From Ruminococcaceae bacterium UBA7067 (GTDB taxonomy: Bacteria; Bacillota; Clostridia; Oscillospirales; Acutalibacteraceae), in the NCBI GenBank assembly GCA_002493755.1, contig DKZT01000034.1, positions 1 through 6,768 of the forward strand: a stretch of DNA of 6,768 nt, given 5' to 3'. Below the pieces are notes generated by a model. That model searched no databases and was not told the origin of the DNA. It worked only from the letters and a program-made list of their open reading frames with translations. A program made the translations under genes and the position numbers. Each line of letters begins with the position of its first letter. Positions within the stretch are counted from its first letter, which is position 1. Positions 1 to 5,365 of this stretch are shown here, piece after piece.

Positions 1-2
1 GA

Positions 3-14
3 GCCGCTTGCGGC
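3..14. repeat. Short GC-rich palindrome at the left edge
   Basis: GCCGC-TT-GCGGC forms a 5-bp stem. Its inner ten bases, CCGCTTGCGG, are identical to the small hairpin at 3956-3965 inside the MITE-like element. Here too it lies beside a heptamer array. It is probably the end of another palindromic intergenic element cut off by the window edge. This rests on one short match plus the shared context, so the assignment is tentative. Confidence 0.4.
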
Positions 15-26
15 GACAACCAAAAT

Positions 27-61
27 TATTCATTATTAATTATTCATCATTCACTATTCAT
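27..61. repeat. AT-rich heptamer array (5 units, TATTCAT type)
   Basis: Five consecutive 7-nt units read TATTCAT, TATTAAT, TATTCAT, CATTCAC, TATTCAT. On the opposite strand and in another register they read as TAGTGAA/TAATGAA-like words, close to the GAGTGAA units at 3746-3794. The array fills most of the gap ahead of the first gene and ends 12 nt before its Shine-Dalgarno. I see no convincing promoter inside it. Confidence 0.7.
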
Positions 62-88
62 TAATACAATAAAAGGAGGCAGAGGAAA

Positions 89-805
89 ATGGCAGAAAGC
101 TCGGTTGACGATATTTTAAGTGAATTGAACAGGCTGAAAAAAGACAGCAGTGAAGCGAAATTTTCCTCCTCTGCTGACGGTCAGTCAGACGATTACAGCA
201 GCTTTTTCGGAGAGGACGAAAGCTTTGACAGCGTTGATGAGCTGAGAAACAGAATTAACGACGAAAAGCGTGAAAAGCTTGAAGCAAAGGACGACGACAA
301 AAGAAGAGTATATTTAAGCACCGATTTTATCCTTGAGGAAAACGAGGTGCTTGAAACGCTGAAAAGAGCGGGAATATATAAAACTCAGGGAAACCGCGCA
401 ATTCTATATACCGTTATAATGGCAATAGCCGCAGTCGGTTTTGCGCTTTCCTGCTATTACGGCAACAACTACAACTGGCTGTTTTTCAGTGTTCTCTGCG
501 TTGTTATTATCGGCGCAATATGGCTTGTGCCTACGCTTCATTTGAAAAAGCTTGCAAGAGAAAACACAACCGGCGACTCGGTTAGAATGAAGATTACAAA
601 CGAGGATATAACGCAGAAGTCGGGAGATAAGGAATGGATAATTCCCCTTGACAAAACGGGAACCCTTGAAATAGGGGAAGAGATTATTATTATCCGCACA
701 TATCACGGTCAGATGTTTACAATTCCGAAGAGAAGCATTGAGCCGGATATTTATAAAAGGGTTTTGCAGGTTTTAAAGAACGGCACAGAGTCTTATGAGG
801 AATGA
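89..805 (+). CDS. Two-pass membrane protein with YcxB-like C-terminal domain
   Basis: The 238-residue protein has three parts. Residues 1-100 are hydrophilic, charged and Ser/Asp/Glu-rich, probably disordered to helical and cytosolic. Two hydrophobic segments follow at about 104-122 and 129-149, joined by a short Tyr/Asn-rich turn, giving a hairpin with both ends inside. The soluble part from about 164 to 232 has alternating beta strands (MKITNEDITQKSGDKEW, then a run of Ile/Glu) and a late FTIPKRSIEPD motif. That motif resembles the 'PKR(A/S)F' signature of the YcxB-like C-terminal domain found in many Firmicute membrane proteins of unknown function. No signal peptide is seen. The start is fixed by AGGAGG at 74-79, 9 nt upstream. 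The next gene begins 13 nt after the stop, so cotranscription is likely. The family's biochemical role is unknown; I am confident that it is a membrane protein, less so of the family. Confidence 0.8.
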   Translation: MAESSVDDILSELNRLKKDSSEAKFSSSADGQSDDYSSFFGEDESFDSVDELRNRINDEKREKLEAKDDDKRRVYLSTDFILEENEVLETLKRAGIYKTQGNRAILYTVIMAIAAVGFALSCYYGNNYNWLFFSVLCVVIIGAIWLVPTLHLKKLARENTTGDSVRMKITNEDITQKSGDKEWIIPLDKTGTLEIGEEIIIIRTYHGQMFTIPKRSIEPDIYKRVLQVLKNGTESYEE

Positions 806-818
806 GTAAGGTGATAAA

Positions 819-1241
819 ATGATTTCACAAAGCAAAATTACGGTTCGCTATGCCGAAACGGACAAAATGGGGATAGTTCATCATTCAAATTATCCGGTAT
901 GGTTTGAGATAGCAAGAACCGATTTTATTAAAAAACTGGGAGTGCCGTACTCCATACTGGAGAAAAGGGGGCTTATGCTTCCGCTTGTTGACCTCAGCTG
1001 TCACTATATAAGACCGGCGTATTATGAGGACGAGGTTGTGATAAGCGCCTGCGTTACATTCCTGCATTATTCAAAGATAGAATTTTCATATACGGTGAAG
1101 CGAGGCGATGAGCTTCTGACAACAGGCAAGACCGTTCACGGCTTTGTAAGAAGCGATACCTTTAAGCCGATAAATGTTAAAAAGTTTGATTTGGAATTAT
1201 TTGAGAAGCTGAAGGCAAGTATAGAAAATACTAACGGTTAA
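819..1241 (+). CDS. YbgC/FadM-family acyl-CoA thioesterase (4HBT hotdog fold)
   Basis: The 140-residue protein is of normal length for a single-domain hotdog thioesterase that hydrolyses acyl-CoA (or acyl-ACP) thioesters in the cytosol. The family signature is at residues 10-30: RYAETDKMGIVHHSNYPVWF followed by E. Asp15 matches the catalytic Asp of 4-hydroxybenzoyl-CoA thioesterase, and His22, seven residues on, matches the His of YbgC (DTDAGGVVYH). The IARTDFI helix and the paired strands around VDLSCHYIRPAYYEDEV and IEFSYTVKRG complete the fold. The start has a good Shine-Dalgarno, TAAGGTGAT, overlapping the end of the preceding gene region. gyrA follows after 24 nt, so the three genes are probably one transcript. 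The substrate cannot be inferred; YbgC-like proteins act on short-chain or phospholipid-linked acyl-CoAs, and the link to gyrA is probably only operonic. Confidence 0.88.
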   Translation: MISQSKITVRYAETDKMGIVHHSNYPVWFEIARTDFIKKLGVPYSILEKRGLMLPLVDLSCHYIRPAYYEDEVVISACVTFLHYSKIEFSYTVKRGDELLTTGKTVHGFVRSDTFKPINVKKFDLELFEKLKASIENTNG

Positions 1242-1250
1242 AAATTGATA

Positions 1251-1257
1251 AGAGGTG
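1251..1257 (+). promoter_or_regulatory. gyrA ribosome binding site that selects a TTG start
   Basis: AGAGGTG matches the anti-Shine-Dalgarno over GAGGTG and sits 8 nt before TTG at 1266. The alternative in-frame starts do not fit. TTG at 1245 lies upstream of this site, has no Shine-Dalgarno and would begin 3 nt after the previous stop. GTG at 1257 overlaps the site itself. TTG at 1266 is therefore the preferred start and gives the usual short N-terminal lead before the conserved EMKKSFMEYSMSVI block. Confidence 0.75.
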
Positions 1258-1265
1258 TGACTGAG

Positions 1266-3779
1266 TTGGATAACAGTGAATTCATAAGCAATAATTCAAA
1301 GATTATCGATGTTGATATCAATAAGGAAATGAAAAAATCCTTTATGGAATATTCAATGTCGGTAATAGTGTCCCGTGCTCTGCCGGATGTAAGGGACGGA
1401 CTAAAGCCGGTACACAGAAGAATTTTATACACAATGTTTGAGCAGAATCTTACCCCCGAAAAGGCATACAGAAAGTGCGCCGACACTGTCGGAACAGTGC
1501 TGGGAAGCTACCACCCTCACGGTGACGCTTCGGTTTATGACGCACTTGTAAGACTTGCGCAGGACTTTTCAATGAGATACCCTCTTGTTGACGGTCACGG
1601 CAACTTCGGCTCAGTTGACGGCGACCCTCCTGCCGCTTACCGTTACACCGAGTCAAAAATGAGCAAAATATCGGTTGAAATGCTCACCGACATAGAAAAA
1701 GAAACTGTCGATTTTATGCCGAACTATGACGACCGCAAGAAAGAGCCGACTGTTCTGCCGTCACGCTTTCCGAATCTTCTGGTAAACGGCTCAAGCGGTA
1801 TCGCCGTTGGTATGGCTACAAACATTCCGCCGCACAACCTCGGCGAGGTTATTGACGCTATCTGCTGTCTTATCGACAATCCCGACGCAGAGCTTGCCGA
1901 TCTGATGGAACATATAAAGGGACCCGACTTCCCGACAGGCGCACAGATAATGGGCAGAAGCGGAATAAGAGCCGCATATGCAACAGGCAGAGGAAAGATA
2001 ATTGTAAGGGCAAAGGCTGAGATTGAGGAGCAGAAGAACGGCAGGTTCAAGATTATAGTTTCAGAGCTTCCGTATCAGGTGAACAAGGCAAGACTTATTG
2101 AGAGCATTGCAGACCTTGTTAAGGACAAGAGAATTGACGGTATCACAAATATAGAGGATCATTCCGACAGAAACGGAATGCACATTGAAATTGACGTTAA
2201 GCGTGACGCTTCACCTCAGATTGTTTTAAACAAGCTCTACACGCTTTCACAGATGCAGGTCACATTCGGTACTATTATGCTCGCTATTGTAAACGGCGAG
2301 CCGAAGATATTAACCCTTAAGCAGATGCTTCAGCATTATATCGACTTTCAGGCTGAGGTTATAACTAAGAGAACAATCTTTGATTTGAGAAAAGCCAAGG
2401 AAAGAGCACATATTTTAGAGGGTTTAAAGGTTGCGCTTGACTATATTGACGAGGTAATCGCTATTATCCGTTCCTCAAAGGATCAGTCAACAGCAAGACA
2501 AAGACTTTCCGAGCGTTTCGGTCTTGACGATATTCAGACGCAGGCTATCGTTCAGATGCGTTTAGGACAGCTGACAGGCTTGGAGAGAGGAAAAATTGAG
2601 GACGAGCTTGCCGCATTAGGGATAAAGATAGCTGATTTTGAGGATATTATTGCTCATAAGGAAAGAGTATTCGAGATTTTAAAGGAAGAAATCGTTGTTA
2701 TCAGAAATAAATATGCAGACGAGAGAAGAACTGAGATTCAGTCGATAAGCGGTGAGGTTGACATTGAGGATCTTATCCCGAAAGAGGAGTGCGTACTCAC
2801 TCTTACTCAGTTCGGCTATGTTAAGCGCCTTGCCGCAGATACATACCGCACGCAGAGAAGAGGCGGCAGAGGTATAAGCGGAATGAGCCGCCGTGAAGAG
2901 GATGTAGCCAGCGAGATGTTCATAATCAACAGCCACGATTATGTGCTGTTCTTTACGAACAGAGGCAGAGTTTACAGGCTTAAGTGCTATGAAATTCCCG
3001 AGGGCAGCCGCACCTCAAAGGGAATGAACATTGCAAATCTGCTGCCGATTTCAAGTGACGAAAAGGTAACCTCAATGATAAAGGTTGAGCAGTTCAGAGA
3101 TGATAAGTATCTGATTATGGTTACCAAGAACGGACTTATCAAGAGAATTGAGCTTAACGCATATAATACAACGAGAAAGGGCGGCATCATTGCCCTTGAG
3201 CTTAACGAGGGTGACGAGCTTGCCTGGGTAAGAATGACGGACGGCAGTGAAAATGTTATTGTCGCAACAAGACAGGGTATGGCTATCCGATTTAAGGAGA
3301 GCGATGTCCGCCCGATGGGCAGAGCCGCAAGAGGCGTTAAGGTTATGTCGCTGGCTGACGGCGATGAAATAGTGGGAATGACAACAGTCAGTGAGGACGG
3401 ACTTATTCTGACTGTTTCTGAAACAGGCTACGGCAGACTGTCTGATGTTTCAAATTACCGTGTTCAGTCAAGGGGCGGTAAGGGTCTTAAAAACTACCAC
3501 GTTGACAAATACGGCGCAGTCGCTGCAATAAGCACCGTAAAGCTTGACGATGATATTATCCTCATTTCAGATGACGGCGTAATTATCAGGATTGAGGCAA
3601 AATCAATCAGAATATGCGCCCGTCCGAGCAAGGGTGTCACCGTGATGAAGCTTAAGGACGGTAGCAGAGTGGTAACAATGGCGGCTGTTCCGCACGATGA
3701 AAACGAGGAAACGGTAAAGGCTGAGGACGACGCAGAAGCTGAGGAGAGTGAAGAATTGAGAGTGGAGAGTGAAGAGTGA
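1266..3779 (+). CDS. gyrA: DNA gyrase subunit A
   Basis: The 837-residue GyrA is the breakage-reunion subunit, which with GyrB introduces negative supercoils using ATP. The N-terminal domain (about 17-505) contains MEYSMSVIVSRALPDVRDG, the winged-helix region with HPHGDASVYDALV (83-95), catalytic Tyr127 in AAYRYTE, and GSSGIAVGMATNIPPH with the DNA-intercalating Ile179. The C-terminal beta-pinwheel (about 506-805) carries the GyrA box QRRGGRG at 530-536, which separates GyrA from ParC, and later blade motifs TRKGGI, RPMGRAARGV and VQSRGGKG. An acidic tail follows from about 811. Numbering assumes the TTG start at 1266. The residue equivalent to E. coli Ser83 is Ala88, while the Asp87 equivalent (Asp92) is kept. 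The last eleven residues are encoded by a heptamer repeat array that also supplies the stop codon. It is the last gene of the plus-strand cluster and is followed by a terminator hairpin about 70 nt downstream. Confidence 0.98.
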   Translation: MDNSEFISNNSKIIDVDINKEMKKSFMEYSMSVIVSRALPDVRDGLKPVHRRILYTMFEQNLTPEKAYRKCADTVGTVLGSYHPHGDASVYDALVRLAQDFSMRYPLVDGHGNFGSVDGDPPAAYRYTESKMSKISVEMLTDIEKETVDFMPNYDDRKKEPTVLPSRFPNLLVNGSSGIAVGMATNIPPHNLGEVIDAICCLIDNPDAELADLMEHIKGPDFPTGAQIMGRSGIRAAYATGRGKIIVRAKAEIEEQKNGRFKIIVSELPYQVNKARLIESIADLVKDKRIDGITNIEDHSDRNGMHIEIDVKRDASPQIVLNKLYTLSQMQVTFGTIMLAIVNGEPKILTLKQMLQHYIDFQAEVITKRTIFDLRKAKERAHILEGLKVALDYIDEVIAIIRSSKDQSTARQRLSERFGLDDIQTQAIVQMRLGQLTGLERGKIEDELAALGIKIADFEDIIAHKERVFEILKEEIVVIRNKYADERRTEIQSISGEVDIEDLIPKEECVLTLTQFGYVKRLAADTYRTQRRGGRGISGMSRREEDVASEMFIINSHDYVLFFTNRGRVYRLKCYEIPEGSRTSKGMNIANLLPISSDEKVTSMIKVEQFRDDKYLIMVTKNGLIKRIELNAYNTTRKGGIIALELNEGDELAWVRMTDGSENVIVATRQGMAIRFKESDVRPMGRAARGVKVMSLADGDEIVGMTTVSEDGLILTVSETGYGRLSDVSNYRVQSRGGKGLKNYHVDKYGAVAAISTVKLDDDIILISDDGVIIRIEAKSIRICARPSKGVTVMKLKDGSRVVTMAAVPHDENEETVKAEDDAEAEESEELRVESEE

Positions 3780-3794
3780 AGAGTGAAGAGTGGA
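3746..3794 (+). repeat. GAGTGAA heptamer array overlapping the end of gyrA
   Basis: Seven 7-nt units in tandem: GAGTGAA, GAATTGA (degenerate), GAGTGGA, GAGTGAA, GAGTGAA, GAGTGAA, GAGTGGA. The first four and a half units are translated as the final residues of GyrA (ESEELRVESEE), and the stop TGA at 3777-3779 is part of unit five. The three perfect units at 3767-3787 place a TGA in each of the three frames. Ten nucleotides after the last unit the word GAAACGAG appears, as it does near two other arrays in the window. Confidence 0.9.
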
Positions 3795-3804
3795 GATGTA
3801 ACCC

Positions 3805-3825
3805 GAAACGAGCATTGCCTCCCTT
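3805..3825 (+). repeat. Truncated left end of the palindromic element
   Basis: GAAACGAG (3805-3812) is followed after one base by ATTGCCTCCCTT (3814-3825), a 12-base exact match to 3930-3941 at the left end of the MITE-like element. The match then breaks off into TGATAACAAAATAAAAAC, so the inner half of the terminal palindrome is missing. I read it as the remnant of a second copy, decayed or deleted, left between the heptamer array and the terminator. Confidence 0.55.
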
Positions 3826-3847
3826 GATAACAAAATAAAAACAGCGT

Positions 3848-3889
3848 AAAAAAACGGGACGGTGAATTTTCATCGTCCCGTTAAGTTTT
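3848..3889. terminator. Bidirectional intrinsic terminator between convergent genes
   Basis: AACGGGACG (3853-3861) pairs perfectly with CGTCCCGTT (3874-3882). The intervening GTGAATTTTCAT can extend the stem by up to about four or five more pairs, leaving a small loop. Read on the minus strand, the stem is followed directly by seven T residues (complement of A3848-3854), a strong U tract suited to ending the lipoprotein transcript. Read on the plus strand, the tail is only AAGTTTT, so gyrA termination here is probably weaker. Confidence 0.85.
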
Positions 3890-3930
3890 GAGGTGTGGAA
3901 TACTCGTTATGCTGAATGTTGAAAAGTGTA

Positions 3931-4085
3931 TTGCCTCCCTTTCAAGGGAGGGGGACCGCTTGCGGTGGAAGGATGCCGCTCGAACCGATGAATTTCATCA
4001 AGGAAAATTTGGCTGACCGCACATTCATAAGAGCGAACGCAACCCTCAGTCGGCTTCGCCGCCAGCTCCCTTAAAAGGGAGCCAA
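3931..4085. mobile_element. MITE-like palindromic intergenic element, 155 bp
   Basis: The two ends are inverted copies of each other. TTGCCTCCCTTT at 3931 and the reverse complement of the right end, TTGGCTCCCTTT at 4085, match at 18 of 20 bases over the first 20. Each end is also a hairpin by itself: CCTCCCTT/AAGGGAGG at 3934-3951 and GCTCCCTT/AAGGGAGC at 4065-4082. Smaller stems lie inside: ACCGCTTGCGGT at 3955-3966 and CGGCTTCGCCG at 4051-4061. There is no transposase and no credible gene, so it would be non-autonomous. I see no clear target-site duplication. Elements of this look are, from memory, widespread in gut Clostridia intergenic regions. The minus-strand lipoprotein transcript must run through it to reach the terminator. 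Confidence 0.65.
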
Positions 4086-4094
4086 GACCTCGTT

Positions 4095-4129
4095 TCCACT
4101 CTCCGCTCTCCACTCTCCACTCTTCACTC
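4095..4129 (-). repeat. Inverted GAGTGRA heptamer array next to the lipoprotein stop
   Basis: On the minus strand the five units read GAGTGAA, GAGTGGA, GAGTGGA, GAGCGGA, GAGTGGA. The last unit runs directly into AACGAGGTC, forming the word GAAACGAGGTC (4086-4096, minus strand), which recurs exactly at 6738-6748. The array is the mirror image of the one at 3746-3794, so the intergenic region is bounded by inverted arrays. It starts 6 nt after the stop codon of the lipoprotein gene. Confidence 0.9.
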
Positions 4130-4135
4130 TGAAAA

Positions 4136-5344
4136 CTACTCAGCTTCCTGCTTTACAACCGGCTCACTGCGTGAAACGGCGTCGTCCGAGAACATCTTTT
4201 TGAGAGTATCGTAATCAATTTCGCCGGTTGCATAGTCCATACCGTTTGCGGACTGGAACTCAGCAACTGCTATTGCTGTGGTGTCGCCATAATATCCGGT
4301 CATCTCATTAAGCGGCCAGTAGCCGAGATCGTCAAGACGGTTCTGGATAATAATGATAGTGCTTCTGCTGCCGTCTGTATCGTCCTCTTCATTGTCAGCA
4401 CCGCTGCCTATGGTAAAGAATGTGTTTTCATCATACTTAATGCCGTAGTTGTCTGCAACCGAGCCGGACTTGCCGTTAGGATAAAGCGTATCGGTAATTG
4501 TTTTGATAGCGGAAAGCATACTTACGCCGCACCGTGAGAAGCTGCCGGACGGAATTTCTACAACTCTTTTATTCTTAACCGCAATAAGGTCCTTGAAGTC
4601 GGTATTTTTGGCAAGCTTTTTTGCCATACCGGTGTCACAGAATATGTACTGCGGATTTTCTTTCTTAATCGTTTTTATGTCGATATTTCCGCCCTTTGCA
4701 GAGGAAGCTATGTTTGAAGCTCCCGAATTAGTAAAGATGATATTGCCGGGCATATCTCCTGTTACGGTTTTGCCCTTGTAATCGTAAAGATAGCATACGG
4801 TTTTCGGCATAGGAATATCCGGCAGAGATTTTGCGTTGTTCTCAATAGTTGACCAGAAAGCGTAAAACTCTTTTTTGCCGTTTTCACTGCCCTTGTCGCT
4901 TCCCTCAAAAAGAGTGTCAAGCTTCTGATACATTATCGAGATTTCTTCCTTTGTTGTCGGTGCAACAAAACGCAGAACCTTGATATTCTGCTCAATAAGA
5001 CTGTTATACTTTGAGTCTGCAAGTGTGCTGTCGGCAATAACAACATCGGGATTTGCAGATACAATCTTGTCAATAACCGGGTCGTCTTTTTTGCCGAGAC
5101 TTTTAATGTCCTTAAGCTCCTCTTGTGTGCATTCGTCACTTCTAGCGATAATTCTTGACTTGAAGCCGAGCTGCAATAATATATCGGCTGCATTATCAGA
5201 AAGAACTGCCGCACTGCCAACTGCCTTATCAAATTCTGTGTGTCCTACGGTAGCAGGGAAGCCTGTGTTTTGATTTACTCCGCAGCCTGCAAAAGGAATT
5301 AAAATTGCTGCGATTAACAGCAGAGATGTGATTTTTTTAAGCAT
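4136..5344 (-). CDS. Substrate-binding lipoprotein fused to a peptidoglycan-binding domain
   Basis: The 402-residue protein starts with a lipoprotein signal peptide (Lys-Lys, a hydrophobic stretch, then FAGC, with Cys21 the lipidated residue), so it is anchored on the outside of the membrane. Residues about 35-290 look like a class III, helical-backbone periplasmic-binding domain (BtuF/FepB/FhuD fold, PF01497-like). They include AAVLSDNAADILLQLGFKSRI, the VIDKIVSANPDVVIADS segment, a long connecting helix region, and ENPQYIFCDTG and AVKNKRVVEIPSG in the second lobe. An acidic linker (about 314-326) leads to a PG_binding_1-like domain at about 329-386: IQNRLDDLGYW, TGYYGDTTAIAVAEFQSANG, TGEIDYDTLKKMF. 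The ligand is unknown; iron-siderophore, haem or cobalamin are typical for the fold. The start has GGAGG at 5352-5356 with 7 nt spacing. The ATPase gene lies 21 nt upstream on the same strand. No permease or ABC ATPase is visible beside it. Confidence 0.88.
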   Translation of the reverse strand: MLKKITSLLLIAAILIPFAGCGVNQNTGFPATVGHTEFDKAVGSAAVLSDNAADILLQLGFKSRIIARSDECTQEELKDIKSLGKKDDPVIDKIVSANPDVVIADSTLADSKYNSLIEQNIKVLRFVAPTTKEEISIMYQKLDTLFEGSDKGSENGKKEFYAFWSTIENNAKSLPDIPMPKTVCYLYDYKGKTVTGDMPGNIIFTNSGASNIASSAKGGNIDIKTIKKENPQYIFCDTGMAKKLAKNTDFKDLIAVKNKRVVEIPSGSFSRCGVSMLSAIKTITDTLYPNGKSGSVADNYGIKYDENTFFTIGSGADNEEDDTDGSRSTIIIIQNRLDDLGYWPLNEMTGYYGDTTAIAVAEFQSANGMDYATGEIDYDTLKKMFSDDAVSRSEPVVKQEAE

Positions 5345-5365
5345 TGCCTTTCCTCCGTAATTTTA

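Noticed and set aside
65..70. TACAAT as a -10 box for the first gene
   Set aside because: No acceptable -35 box lies 16-18 nt upstream within the AT-rich array, and the resulting start site would fall in the Shine-Dalgarno.
1245..1265. Upstream TTG (1245) or GTG (1257) as the gyrA start
   Set aside because: The first lies before the Shine-Dalgarno and has none of its own; the second overlaps it. TTG at 1266 has correct spacing.
1266..3779. Topoisomerase IV subunit A (parC) instead of gyrA
   Set aside because: An intact GyrA box QRRGGRG and a full set of pinwheel blade motifs with an acidic tail favour gyrase.
3746..3794. CRISPR-like array
   Set aside because: The units are 7 nt in direct contact, without 25-40 nt repeats or unique spacers, and no cas gene is present.
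3603..3873. Two overlapping minus-strand open frames across the gyrA end, with HSSLFTLHS-type repeats
   Set aside because: The repetitive peptides are the reverse translation of the GAGTGAA array, and the frames overlap gyrA antisense and the terminator hairpin.
3907..4113. A 68-codon open frame on the minus strand covering the palindromic element
   Set aside because: It is a translation of the repeat itself (peptides such as LAAKPTEG and ASGPPPLKG come from the terminal palindromes), has no good ribosome binding site and crosses the inverted heptamer array. Such frames are typical spurious hypothetical proteins.
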